A stretch of DNA of 64,000 bases from Variovorax sp. PBL-H6 (GTDB lineage: Bacteria; Pseudomonadota; Gammaproteobacteria; Burkholderiales; Burkholderiaceae_C): contig NZ_LR594659.1 in assembly GCF_901827155.1 (NCBI RefSeq), positions 2,604,001-2,668,000 of the forward strand, read 5' to 3'. Below the pieces are notes generated by a model. The model did no database searches, was not told the origin of the DNA, and saw only the letters and a list, made by a program, of their open reading frames with translations. A program made the position numbers and the translations under genes. This document shows, piece after piece, positions 19,149 through 27,853 of the stretch (position 1 is the first letter of the stretch; every line of letters starts with the position of its first letter).

Positions 19149-19834
19149 GCGGTGTTTCCTTGGTGGGCGTTGGCGGAAAGACGTTCGGCCAGGCGTGCGC
19201 CGAGCGTCCGGGCGGCCTGTGTGACATGCGCCTCGCTGAGCCGCGCGGCCCGGTCGGCATTGCCGGCCGCGATGGCATTCGCGATGGCCTCGTGCTCGTC
19301 CCACAGCGACTCGCGCTGCGGCACGGACTGCAGCACCGCGCCCATCGCCCGGCGCAGGTGGTGCCAGTGCTGGTCGGCGCTCTGCGCAATCAGCGGGTTG
19401 CCGGAGGCGGTGTAGATGGCGTGATGGAAGGCGGCATCGGCATCGATCATGGCCTCCACGCTGCGGCCGCGCGCCGCACGGCGGCCGCGCTCGATCAGCT
19501 TCGGGTCGATGCGATGGCGCTGCGCCGCGGCGAGCCGCGCCGCCAGCACGTCGAGCGCGCCGCGCACCTGGTAGACCTTGTGCATCCACTCGACGTCGAG
19601 CGGCGCCACCAGCAGGCCACGGCCAGGCGCGTCGAGCACGAAGCCGTCTTTCTTCAGCAAGCGAAGTGCCTGCAGCACCGGCTGGCGCGAGACGGCCAGC
19701 CGCCGGGCCAGGTCTTCCTGCGTGATGCGCTCGCCCGGCGCCAGCGAGCCGCTGCTGATCGCGTCGTGCAGGGCGCGGTAGACCTGGTCGACGAGGTCGG
19801 GGGCGGCGGCGATCTGGAGCAGCTTGGCGGGCAC
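19145..19834 (-). CDS. GntR-family regulator, FCD subfamily
   Basis: Transcription factor of 229 residues, with a winged helix from about 12 to 75 (TQEDLARRLAVSRQPVLQAL) and an FCD domain from about 85 to 215. The start is GTG at 19834. It is the first gene of its own operon, overlapping PhyH by ATGA, so it is very likely autoregulated. A perfect TGTATACA-containing palindrome sits 17 bases upstream of the start, in the position of an operator. Confidence 0.9.
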   Translation of the reverse strand: MPAKLLQIAAAPDLVDQVYRALHDAISSGSLAPGERITQEDLARRLAVSRQPVLQALRLLKKDGFVLDAPGRGLLVAPLDVEWMHKVYQVRGALDVLAARLAAAQRHRIDPKLIERGRRAARGRSVEAMIDADAAFHHAIYTASGNPLIAQSADQHWHHLRRAMGAVLQSVPQRESLWDEHEAIANAIAAGNADRAARLSEAHVTQAARTLGARLAERLSANAHQGNTA

Positions 19835-19850
19835 GGTCTTGATGTCTGAA

Positions 19851-19864
19851 CTCTGTATACAGAG
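19851..19864. promoter_or_regulatory. Probable GntR operator, perfect 14-base palindrome
   Basis: CTCTGTATACAGAG is perfectly symmetric, and its TGTATACA core resembles sites of FCD-type GntR regulators. It lies just upstream of the GntR-PhyH-SAF operon and 90 bases before the divergent DUF4189 gene. Binding is inferred from position and form. Confidence 0.6.
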
Positions 19865-19954
19865 TACGATGCTTGCCGAAGCCTGGTGCTAGGGATTTAC
19901 GCTAGCGTCCGGTCCGCAGCGCCTCCGGCGACCGCACCCGGGCACTGCTTCAAA

Positions 19955-20386
19955 ATGGCCTCCTCCATGAACTTGCACTCATACGCTGTCCGCGTGCTCG
20001 GCGCGCTCGCGCTGCTGGCATGCTGCGACCCGAGCGGCATTGCAGTACGTCCTGCCCATGCCGAGCCATCCCGTGGCGAGAGCTGGGGAGCCATTGCCTC
20101 CATCGAGGGCTGGTACGGCTACGCCGTCAACTTTCCGTCCCGCGGCGCGGCGGAGCTTGCCGCGCGTGCCCGGTGCGACCGTGCCGCGGGCCGTCCGGGG
20201 ACTTGCGTGGTCCGCACCTACTTCGATCGCTCCTGTGGCGCGCTCGCCAAGGGCAACTACGGAGAGTGGGGCACCGCCGTCGCCGCCACGCCGAACGAAG
20301 CTGGCAAGGTGGCAGCCGGGCAGTGCGAAACCCACTTGCCGACCGAGCCCTGCAAGGTCGTCGTCAGCGTGTGCTCGCCGGGCTGA
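19955..20386 (+). CDS. Secreted DUF4189-family protein
   Basis: Predicted exported protein of 143 residues. A hydrophobic signal (VLGALALLACC) is followed by a mature part with the DUF4189 pattern: WGAIASIEGWYGYAVN, then evenly spaced cysteines in ARCD, GTCVV, RSCGALA, GQCE, EPCKVV and SVCS, probably forming disulfides. Function unknown; members occur in actinobacteria and proteobacteria. The start is uncertain (ATG 19955 or 19967, neither with a clear ribosome site). It is a stand-alone gene divergent from the GntR operon. Confidence 0.72.
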   Translation: MASSMNLHSYAVRVLGALALLACCDPSGIAVRPAHAEPSRGESWGAIASIEGWYGYAVNFPSRGAAELAARARCDRAAGRPGTCVVRTYFDRSCGALAKGNYGEWGTAVAATPNEAGKVAAGQCETHLPTEPCKVVVSVCSPG

Positions 20387-20410
20387 GCGGGAGCTGCCTC
20401 GGCCGCTTGC

Positions 20411-21370
20411 TCAATGCGCCTGCTTCGGCAAGTTGAGGCTCTGGAGCAGCGGCACCCAGCGATTGAATTCGATGTCGACGAACTTCGCCAGTTCCTCCGG
20501 GGTGCCGCCGCGCGGCTCCATGCCGATGGCCCTGGCGCGTTCGACGAATTCCGGATCGGCGATCACCTGGTTGACGGCGCGGTTCAGGCGCTGGATCGCT
20601 TCCTTCGGGGTGGCGGAGGGGACCGACAGCGAATACCAGAGGACGGCCTCGAGGTCGTAGCCCTGTTCCTTGAAGGTCGGTGCATCCGGCACCTGGGGCA
20701 TCCTCTTGCTGTCCATCACGCCCAGGACCCGGAGCTTGCCGCTGCGCACATGCGGCAGGGAACCGGTGATGGAGGTTCCGTGGATGTCGATCTCGTTGCC
20801 CAGCAGCGCCTGGACTGCGGGAGCATCGCCGTTGAAGGGGATGTGGGTCGTGCTGAAGCCGTTGGTCTTCTCGAAGCTGAGAGGCGCGAGGTTGGTCAGG
20901 ATGGCCGCACCCGGCGAGCCCCGGTTGATCTTGCCGGGGTTGGCCTTGGCGTAGGCAACCATTTCCCGGATGTTCTTGTAGGGCAGGTCGGACCGGCCGA
21001 CGATGATCGCCGGCTGGTAGGCAATCTGCGAGACCGGCGCGAAGTCCTTCTTGGGGTCGTAGGGCAGCTTGTCGTAGAGGATCGTGTTGTTGGCGAGTGT
21101 CCCCAGCGACGACACCAGCACCGTATTGCCGTCCGGCCGGGACCGCGCCACGTAGTCCGCGGCGACGATGCCGCTGGCGCCCGGCCTGTTGTCGATGATG
21201 ACCTGGGTTCCCCGCTTGTTGAGCTCGGCCGCAAGGATGCGCACGTACTGGTCGGTGCCGCCACCGGCGGCGAAGGGCACGACGATCCTGATGGGCTGCT
21301 GCGCCTGGGCCAGGCCCAAGGTGGCGAAGAGTCCGAACAACACGCCGGAAACGAACTTCCGATAACTCAC
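20411..21370 (-). CDS. Bug/TctC-family periplasmic solute-binding receptor
   Basis: Periplasmic receptor of 319 residues with signal VLFGLFATLGLAQA, then the family motif RIVVPFAAGGGTDQYVR that binds the ligand carboxylate, and the second motif SSLGTLANN. GTG at 21370 has AGGAG 6 bases upstream. No tctA/tctB membrane genes are nearby, as is usual for Bug proteins. It follows the CoA-transferase on the same strand and has its own copy of that gene's operator, so it probably delivers or senses the organic acid that the transferase activates. Confidence 0.9.
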   Translation of the reverse strand: MSYRKFVSGVLFGLFATLGLAQAQQPIRIVVPFAAGGGTDQYVRILAAELNKRGTQVIIDNRPGASGIVAADYVARSRPDGNTVLVSSLGTLANNTILYDKLPYDPKKDFAPVSQIAYQPAIIVGRSDLPYKNIREMVAYAKANPGKINRGSPGAAILTNLAPLSFEKTNGFSTTHIPFNGDAPAVQALLGNEIDIHGTSITGSLPHVRSGKLRVLGVMDSKRMPQVPDAPTFKEQGYDLEAVLWYSLSVPSATPKEAIQRLNRAVNQVIADPEFVERARAIGMEPRGGTPEELAKFVDIEFNRWVPLLQSLNLPKQAH

Positions 21371-21455
21371 TTTAGTCTCCTGTTGGCTCTTGGAATGGCA
21401 AGGAAGGCAATCGAAATCGAAACCCAGTCTATGGCCGCACGCGCGGCGTGGACGT

Positions 21456-21482
21456 GCAGGAAATGAAAAGCACCTTTGTACG
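21456..21482. promoter_or_regulatory. Operator-like element, second copy, upstream of the Bug receptor
   Basis: A 27-base element in the same orientation as the copy at 22754-22780, identical at 23 positions. The shared core reads AAAGCA-n-CTTTG. It lies about 86-112 bases upstream of the receptor start. The duplication in front of two functionally linked genes supports a common regulator, most simply the LysR protein encoded at 22861. Confidence 0.55.
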
Positions 21483-21514
21483 GCGCGCACGCGGGGGTTG
21501 CTGGCGCGCAGGCA

Positions 21515-22717
21515 TCAGCCGAGGACCACGCCGTCGGCCTGCAGGGCTGCGATTTCCCCGGATCCGAATCCTGCATCGCGCAGCAACTCCTGCGTATGCG
21601 CCCCGTGGGCCGGGGCAGCCTGCGTGGGGCGGCGCGGCGTGTCGGCCAGCTCGTACGGCAAGCCGAAGCTGGGATAGCCCGGCCGGCCGCCGTTCGGCGC
21701 TGCCTCGATCACCATGCGGCTCGAACGAAAGTCCTCGCCTGCCAGCGTTTCGCTGTAACTGCGCACCACCCCGACCACGATGTTGTTGCGCGTGAGCAGG
21801 TCCACGCAATCCCGGGTGCTGAAGAGCGAGAGACGGCTGCCCACGGCCTCCTTCATGGCCGGGCGGTTGCACACCCTCAGCTCATTGGTGAGGAAGCGCG
21901 CGTCGCTCGCCAGCTCGGGGCAGCCGATGCTTTCGCACAGCCGTATCCAGTGCGATTGAACGTAGGCCGAGACCACCACCATGCCATCGCGGGTGTGGAA
22001 GATGTCCGCCGCAGGGGCGTTCATCGGCTGGCCATCGCCGCTGCGGGTGGGCTCGACGCCGCGCACCATGTAGTCGCTCCAGTTCGTCGACTGCAGGTTG
22101 AGTGCCACCTCCAGCAGCGAGACGCGGACGGTCTCGCCGATGCCGGTGCGCTCGCGCCGGAACAGGGCTGCGAGGGTGGCCTGTGCCGCCACCTGCACGG
22201 TCGCGGCATCGATGATGGTGGCGCCGACCTTCTGCGGCAGCCCCTCGGGTTCGCCGGTGACGGACATCATTCCGCTTTCGGCCTGCGCGGCGATGTCGTA
22301 GCCGGGGCGGTCGCGCGAAGGAGCGTCCGTGGGGAAGCCCGAGATCGACACGTGGATCAGGCCGGGGTGCCGGGTACGCAGGGCCTCCGCGCCCAGGCCA
22401 AGGGCCTCGGCGGCGCCCGGCCGCAGGTTCTGCACCAGCACGTCGGCCGCTGCGACCAGGCGCAGGGCGATCTCCTGGCCCCGCGGCTGGCGCAGGTCGA
22501 GCGCGATCGACTTCTTGCCGCGGTTGTAGGCCCGCAGCATGGCCTCGCCGAAGTGTCCCGTGTGGCGCGCCATGTCGCCTTCCATCGACTCGATCTTCAC
22601 CACCTCGGCGCCGAGATCGCCGAGCGTCATGGCGGTGCCGGGGCCCGCGATGTAGTTGCCGAGTTCGATGACGCGGATGCCGTGCAGGGGTGGAAGAGGC
22701 ATGGATCTGTCGTTCAT
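21515..22717 (-). CDS. CaiB/BaiF-family (class III) CoA-transferase
   Basis: Formyl-CoA-transferase-type enzyme of 400 residues that swaps CoA between carboxylic acids. The N-terminus GIRVIELGNYIAGPGTAMTL and the EVVKIE segment are characteristic. The candidate catalytic aspartate is Asp170 in KVGATIID, the position used to form the acyl-enzyme anhydride. C-terminal residues 230-400 form the small domain. The acid substrate is unknown. Operator-like DNA lies 37-63 bases upstream, and a LysR gene is just upstream on the same strand. Confidence 0.9.
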   Translation of the reverse strand: MNDRSMPLPPLHGIRVIELGNYIAGPGTAMTLGDLGAEVVKIESMEGDMARHTGHFGEAMLRAYNRGKKSIALDLRQPRGQEIALRLVAAADVLVQNLRPGAAEALGLGAEALRTRHPGLIHVSISGFPTDAPSRDRPGYDIAAQAESGMMSVTGEPEGLPQKVGATIIDAATVQVAAQATLAALFRRERTGIGETVRVSLLEVALNLQSTNWSDYMVRGVEPTRSGDGQPMNAPAADIFHTRDGMVVVSAYVQSHWIRLCESIGCPELASDARFLTNELRVCNRPAMKEAVGSRLSLFSTRDCVDLLTRNNIVVGVVRSYSETLAGEDFRSSRMVIEAAPNGGRPGYPSFGLPYELADTPRRPTQAAPAHGAHTQELLRDAGFGSGEIAALQADGVVLG

Positions 22718-22753
22718 CCGCGGACTCTAGGATCGCGCGGCGAGGTGCGGAAA

Positions 22754-22780
22754 GCAGGAACTGCAAAGCAGCTTTGCACG
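22754..22780. promoter_or_regulatory. Probable LysR operator upstream of the CoA-transferase gene
   Basis: Contains a perfect inverted repeat, TGCAAAGC and GCTTTGCA around one base (22762-22778). The wider 27 bases recur at 21456-21482 with four differences. Position and symmetry fit a regulator-binding site; the LysR partner is inferred. Confidence 0.6.
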
Positions 22781-22860
22781 TTGGCGCTGATCGTCTGGAT
22801 CGCGCCGTATCCCGCCGTCGGCACGGCACGGCATAGGCATAGAAGCGCTGAGCCAGCGCT

Positions 22861-23772
22861 TCAGCCGGCGTCGTCTTCGCGTAGCGCCTCGGCGATGAAG
22901 TCGACGAAGGCGCGCACCTTGAAGGGCAAGGTGCGGCTCTGGCGGAACACCGCGTAGATGCCATTGGAGAAGGCGCGCACTGCGAACCGGTGCTCGGGCA
23001 GGAGGCGCACCAGCGAACCGTCCTGGAGGCAGCTGCGGATGGTGGGCTCCGACAGCAGCGCGATGCCCATGCCGCCGATCGCAGCCAGCCGCAGCAGTTC
23101 GCCATTGTTCGAGCTGAGCACGCCGTGGATCGCCAACGCCTGCTGCTCACCGTGTTCGTCGATGTATTTCCAGGTCGTGGCCTCCTGCTCTCGGCGGTAG
23201 GTGAGGCATCGCACCTGCGGCAGGTCGGTCGGGTGCCGGATGCGCGGGTGCGCCTTGACGAAGGAGGGGCTGGCCACCAGCACCTCGTCGCTGCTGAGCA
23301 GCCGCTTGATCACGAAGCTCGAATCGTTGGACTCGCCGGTGCGGATATCGATGTCGAAGTCCTGCTCCACGAGGTTGACGGGGTGTTCGGAGAGCTCGAT
23401 CTCCACATGGATGTCGCGGTACTGCTGGGCGAAGCGAGGCAGCAGCGGCGCGATCACACGCAAGCCGATCTGGGTTCGCGAGTGGATGCGCAGCCGCCCC
23501 TCGGGCCGCAGCTTGGAATTGCGCGCCGCTTCCTCGGCCTCTGCCATCTTCTCCAGCACCACCTCCGCCCGCTGCAGGAAGGCCTGCCCGCTCTCGGTGA
23601 CCTTGAGCTTGCGGCTGGTGCGGTCGACCAGTTGCGCACCGAGCTCTTCCTCCAGCGCACTGATGCGGCGGGAGATCGTCGCGGGAGACAGGCTGAGGCT
23701 GCGCGCGGCGGCCGAGAGGCTGCCCTTGCGCGCGGTGATCACGAACATCCGCAGGGTGTCGAGCGCCTTCAT
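22861..23772 (-). CDS. LysR-family transcriptional regulator
   Basis: Standard 303-residue LysR protein. The helix-turn-helix is at residues 17-46 (GSLSAAARSLSLSPATISRR) and a periplasmic-binding-like effector domain runs from about 90. It resembles the CrgA/DsdC-like subgroup with TSRKLKVTESG. It sits upstream of, and on the same strand as, the CoA-transferase and Bug genes rather than divergent from them, which is less usual. The twin operator copies point to these two genes as its targets. Its own upstream region at 23773-23937 has no copy of that element. Confidence 0.9.
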   Translation of the reverse strand: MKALDTLRMFVITARKGSLSAAARSLSLSPATISRRISALEEELGAQLVDRTSRKLKVTESGQAFLQRAEVVLEKMAEAEEAARNSKLRPEGRLRIHSRTQIGLRVIAPLLPRFAQQYRDIHVEIELSEHPVNLVEQDFDIDIRTGESNDSSFVIKRLLSSDEVLVASPSFVKAHPRIRHPTDLPQVRCLTYRREQEATTWKYIDEHGEQQALAIHGVLSSNNGELLRLAAIGGMGIALLSEPTIRSCLQDGSLVRLLPEHRFAVRAFSNGIYAVFRQSRTLPFKVRAFVDFIAEALREDDAG

Positions 23773-23937
23773 CTAAAGATGCCAGGAAGGTAGGCGTAGC
23801 CGGGTGCCCCGCAGCGGCACCTCGTTCCCATGATTTCGCCGCGCGACTTTTCCGGCAAAGGGCCCGGCGAAGGATTTCGGACTTTTCATTTCTGATGCAG
23901 CTGCGAAACAAACATGGGACCTCCTGCCGGATTGCTC

Positions 23938-25554
23938 TCAAGGCTGACCGACAACAACGCCTTCGTGCGGTTCCAGTAGCAGCGTCCCTTTTTCAATCCG
24001 CTCGGCGCGTGCGGGATCCGTGGACGCCAGCACGATCGACCGGTCCGGCAGCAACGCAGGCGGCAAGGCGGCCGTGGTCGCGCCGAAGTTCAGCGCCACC
24101 ACCACCCGTTGCCCCTCGAAGGTGCGCGCATACGCCAGCACCTCCTCTTCGCTTTCCAGGGCCTCGTAGCTGCCCCGGTTCAGCGCCGGCTGCGCGCGGC
24201 GCAGTGCGATGAGCCGCCGATAGAGCGTCAGCATGGATGCTGGGTCGCGCGCCTGCGATTCGACGTTGCGCTGGCGCCAGTCGTCCGCCAGCCGCAGCCA
24301 CGGGGTGCCGGTGGTGAAGCCTGCCTGCGGTGCGCTGCTCCACTGCATCGGCGTGCGCCGCGGATCGCGGCCCAGGCCCCTGCCGGGCTCGTTCTTCTCG
24401 AACGGGTCCTGCACTTCCTCTGGAGGGATGGCAACGTCGGTCATGCCGATCTCGTCGCCATAGTAGAGCGTGGGTGTGCCGCGCAACGTGAGCAGCAGCA
24501 TGGCCGCCAGCCGCGCCATCTGCGGTCCGACGCGGCTCGCGATGCGGGGCTTGTCGTGATTGCCCAGCACCCAGTTCGGTGCGGCGCCGGCAGGCAAGGC
24601 GGCTTCGTAGTCGCGCACCAGGCCGTCGATGTGCCGGGCCTGCCATTCCGCCCCGATCAACTGAAAGTTGAAAGGCAACTGCACGCCTTCGAGCACGCCG
24701 TCGGCATTGAGCCCGTAGAAAGCGACCAGGCGCAACAGCGGCAGGTAGAGCTCGCCCACCAGCACGCGCGATGACGCCGCATCGCTGAAGGCATCGACCA
24801 CGCGCCGCATCTCCGCCACGACCTGCTGCATTTCCGGCTGGTCCGTGGAGTAGAGCGGAATCAAGCGCAGTGAAGGAAACTGGCCGGGGAGGAAGTCCGG
24901 GTTGGGCGGGTTGTCACGGAACTGCGCGTCCTTGACGAGGTCGGAGAGCACGTCGACGCGAAAGCCGTCGACGCCGCGCCGCAACCAGAAGCGCAGCACC
25001 TCGTACATCGCGGCGCGCACCTCCGGGTTGCGCCAGTTGAGGTCAGGCTGTTCCTTCAGGAAGGAATGGCAGTAGTACTGCCCGGTGGCAGGGTCAAGCG
25101 TCCAGGCCGGGCCGCCGAAGTTGCTGAGCCAGTTGTTGGGCGGGCCGCCATCGGGCGCCGGGTCGCGCCACAGGTACCAGTCACGCCGCGGATTGCCGCG
25201 CGCGCTGCGGCTCTGCATGAACCAGGGATGCTGGTCGGACGTATGGTTGGGCACGAAGTCGAGGATCAGCTTGAGTCCCCGCGCATGAACCTCGCCGACC
25301 AGTGCATCGAAGCTGGCCAGTGTGCCGAAGCGCGGATCAATGTCGCAATAGTCGGAAATGTCGTAGCCGAAATCCGCCATCGGCGAGGGAAAGATCGGCG
25401 AGATCCAGATGGCGTCTACACCGAGGGCGACCAGATGATCGAGCCGCGCGCGGATGCCGTCGAGGTCGCCGATGCCGTCGCCGTTGCTGTCCTGGAACGA
25501 CCTCGGGTAGACCTGATAGACGATGCCGTGCCGCCACCAGTCGTCTGCGGACAT
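23938..25554 (-). CDS. GH13 alpha-glucosidase
   Basis: Glycoside hydrolase of 538 residues acting on short alpha-glucosides. The (beta/alpha)8 motifs are all present: DFVPNHTS (region I), GFRVDVLSDL with the nucleophile Asp (II), VLVGELYLP with the acid/base Glu (III), and VLGNHDKPR (IV). The calcium-type loop DSNGDGIGDL is near residue 22, as in oligo-1,6-glucosidase-like enzymes. There is no signal peptide, so it is cytoplasmic. ATG at 25554 has AAAGG 6 bases upstream. It is co-transcribed after the GH3 gene with a 65-base gap. Confidence 0.92.
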   Translation of the reverse strand: MSADDWWRHGIVYQVYPRSFQDSNGDGIGDLDGIRARLDHLVALGVDAIWISPIFPSPMADFGYDISDYCDIDPRFGTLASFDALVGEVHARGLKLILDFVPNHTSDQHPWFMQSRSARGNPRRDWYLWRDPAPDGGPPNNWLSNFGGPAWTLDPATGQYYCHSFLKEQPDLNWRNPEVRAAMYEVLRFWLRRGVDGFRVDVLSDLVKDAQFRDNPPNPDFLPGQFPSLRLIPLYSTDQPEMQQVVAEMRRVVDAFSDAASSRVLVGELYLPLLRLVAFYGLNADGVLEGVQLPFNFQLIGAEWQARHIDGLVRDYEAALPAGAAPNWVLGNHDKPRIASRVGPQMARLAAMLLLTLRGTPTLYYGDEIGMTDVAIPPEEVQDPFEKNEPGRGLGRDPRRTPMQWSSAPQAGFTTGTPWLRLADDWRQRNVESQARDPASMLTLYRRLIALRRAQPALNRGSYEALESEEEVLAYARTFEGQRVVVALNFGATTAALPPALLPDRSIVLASTDPARAERIEKGTLLLEPHEGVVVGQP

Positions 25555-25619
25555 CTTCAACCTTTCAATTCAGCGAATGCCGTTCTGGCGTACGGGCGTA
25601 CCGGCGTCATGCCAGGCGT

Positions 25620-27764
25620 TCAATACAGCTCGATGCTCTGGCACAGCAACCCTGTTTGCACGGCACTCGGTCCGGCAAGGATCTCGACCTCGCCCGCCTC
25701 GAACATGGGCTGCAGGTCCGGCCCGAGGTGGCGCAGCTCGGCTGCGGGCAACGCCAGCTTCACCGAGCCGGCTTCGCCCGGCATCAACCGCAGCTTGGCG
25801 AAGCCCTTCAGCTCCAGCAGCGGCCGGGTGACGCGGCTCAGCTTGTGGCGAACGAACAGGAAGACAGTCTCTTCGGCCTCGCGCCCACCCAGGTTGCGCA
25901 GGCTGACGCTGATCGCAAGCCGGTCCTGTTCGCGCACGCGCCGCGGTTCGACCTGAAGCTCGTCGTACTGAAACCGGCCGTAGGTCAAGCCGTGACCGAA
26001 GGCATACAGCGGTGTGTTGTCGACGTCCTGGTACTTGCTCGTGTAGTAGTCGGCGGGATTCATCGGCCGGCCGGTGGGACGCTGGCCGAAAAAGATCGGC
26101 ACCTGCCCAATCGCGCGCGGCCAGCTCATCGTCGTGCGACCGCCTGGCGATAGGCGTCCGGTGACCACGTCGGCAATCGCATGGCCGGCTTCGACGCCGA
26201 GGAACCACGCAGCCAGCAGCGCATCGACGTGTTCTGACAGCCAGGGCACGACGAGCGGACGGCCCGAAAAAAGGATCGCGATGACGGGAATGCCCAGCGT
26301 GCGTGCACGGGCCGTCACCGCTTCGGCCAGGGCCTGTTGCCGGCCGGGAAGGGCGGGCGTGGCGCGGCTCGCTGCCTCGCCGCTCATCGGCGCGCGCTCG
26401 CCCAGGCACAACACCACCGCATCCGCGCCGTCGCACAGCAGGGTGGCGGCTTCGATGCCGCTGTCGTCGGCATCCTCGATGGCGACGCCGCTCGCATGGC
26501 GGATGTCGGTCTGCGGCAGCGCGGCACGCAGGCCGGCCAGCACGCTGACGGCCGGCTCGTGTTCGCCGGCACCCCACCACGGGCCTTTCATTTCGGTGCT
26601 TGCGTCAGCCAGCGGGCCGATGACGCACAGTGTCTTCGCGCCCGCAGCCAAGGGGAGGGCGTCGCGCTCGTTCTTCAGCATGACGATCGCCTTGCCCGCA
26701 ACCTCGCGCGCCAGCGCGTGCCGCTCGGCGACCGCCGCCGCGGGCTCCGGTGTCGCACCCCGGCGGTAGGGGTCGTCGAACAGGCCGAGCTGCTCCTTGA
26801 GCCGCAACACGCGGCGCACGCACGCGTCGATCTCCTCGAGGGTCACCCGGCCCTGCTCGAGCGCGATCGGCAGGCCCTTGCGATACGCGTCGGCCATCAT
26901 GTCGATATCGACGCCGGCCTTCAGCGCCAGCACCGCGGCGTCGGCCAGATCGGCGGCCACTCCGTGCTTGATCAATTCCCCGATTGCGTTGTAGTCGCTG
27001 ACGATGACGCCGTCGAAGCCCATCTCGCCGCGCAGCCAGTCGCGCAGCAAGGGGACGTGCGCCGTCATCGGCACGCCGTTGAGGTCGGTGAAGGCCGGCA
27101 TCACGGTCGCGACGCCGGCGCGGACCGCCGCCGCGAAGCCCGGAAGATGCACCTCGCGCAAGGTGCGCTCGGAGATGTCCACGGCGGCGTACTCCCGCCC
27201 CGCGGTGACCGCGCCGTATGCGACGAAATGCTTTGCACAGGCGGCCAGCGATTCGGCCGACGACAGCTCGGCGCCCTGGAAGCCGCGGACCTTGGCCTGC
27301 GCGATGCGCGCGTTGAGCCACGGGTCTTCGCCCGGGCCTTCCGCGGTGCGGCCCCAGCGGGGATCGCGCGAGACGTCGAGCATCGGCGCGAACGTCATCG
27401 CCAGGCCGTCGGCCGCGCCTTCACGCGCGGCCTCGCGCGCCGTGCGCTCCCAGATGGCTTCGTCGAAGATGCCCGCCTCCGCGGGAGGGATCGGAAAGAG
27501 CGTGCGGTGGCCGTGGATGATGTCCAGGCCGATCAGCAGCGGAATCCCGAGGCGCGACTTCTCGACGGCCAGCCGCTGCATCTCGTGCACGGGCCCGGCA
27601 CCGACCATGTTCAGCAGATTGCCGACGGTGCCGTCGATGATCGATTGGGTAGAGTCCCCCGCGAGGACCGGTCCGGTGACCGTGTAGCTGGACGCAGTCA
27701 TCGTCAGCTGGCCCAGCTTTTCGGACAGCGTCATCCGCGCCATGAGGGTATCGATACGACTCAT
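25620..27764 (-). CDS. GH3 beta-glucosidase (BglX-like)
   Basis: Retaining beta-glucosidase of 714 residues. The N-terminal TIM-like domain has PLLIGLDIIHGHRT and KHFVAYGA, with the nucleophile aspartate in VIVSDYNAIGEL near residue 260. The middle alpha/beta sandwich follows from about 350 and a C-terminal fibronectin-like domain from about 620 (YGRFQYDELQV). BglX enzymes are usually periplasmic, but no signal peptide is visible here, which places it in the cytoplasm. GGAG precedes the ATG. It is first in the GH3-GH13 operon, divergent from the GH144/GH15 operon. Confidence 0.92.
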   Translation of the reverse strand: MSRIDTLMARMTLSEKLGQLTMTASSYTVTGPVLAGDSTQSIIDGTVGNLLNMVGAGPVHEMQRLAVEKSRLGIPLLIGLDIIHGHRTLFPIPPAEAGIFDEAIWERTAREAAREGAADGLAMTFAPMLDVSRDPRWGRTAEGPGEDPWLNARIAQAKVRGFQGAELSSAESLAACAKHFVAYGAVTAGREYAAVDISERTLREVHLPGFAAAVRAGVATVMPAFTDLNGVPMTAHVPLLRDWLRGEMGFDGVIVSDYNAIGELIKHGVAADLADAAVLALKAGVDIDMMADAYRKGLPIALEQGRVTLEEIDACVRRVLRLKEQLGLFDDPYRRGATPEPAAAVAERHALAREVAGKAIVMLKNERDALPLAAGAKTLCVIGPLADASTEMKGPWWGAGEHEPAVSVLAGLRAALPQTDIRHASGVAIEDADDSGIEAATLLCDGADAVVLCLGERAPMSGEAASRATPALPGRQQALAEAVTARARTLGIPVIAILFSGRPLVVPWLSEHVDALLAAWFLGVEAGHAIADVVTGRLSPGGRTTMSWPRAIGQVPIFFGQRPTGRPMNPADYYTSKYQDVDNTPLYAFGHGLTYGRFQYDELQVEPRRVREQDRLAISVSLRNLGGREAEETVFLFVRHKLSRVTRPLLELKGFAKLRLMPGEAGSVKLALPAAELRHLGPDLQPMFEAGEVEILAGPSAVQTGLLCQSIELY

Positions 27765-27813
27765 CGGAGAACTCCAGAATGGGACCCAGGGGGCTCAATA
27801 ATGGCATGCTGCG

Positions 27814-27833
27814 GGGGATGCGTGACGCACCCC
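27814..27833. promoter_or_regulatory. Inverted repeat in the divergent glycoside-hydrolase promoter region
   Basis: GGGG and TGCGT mirror ACGCA and CCCC around a central G, with one unpaired A. This is the only strong symmetric element in the 89 bases between the GH3 start and the GH144-type gene. It could be the operator for both operons, but no regulator is encoded in the locus. Confidence 0.4.
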
Positions 27834-27853
27834 GTCGACGAAAGGAGCCGTTC

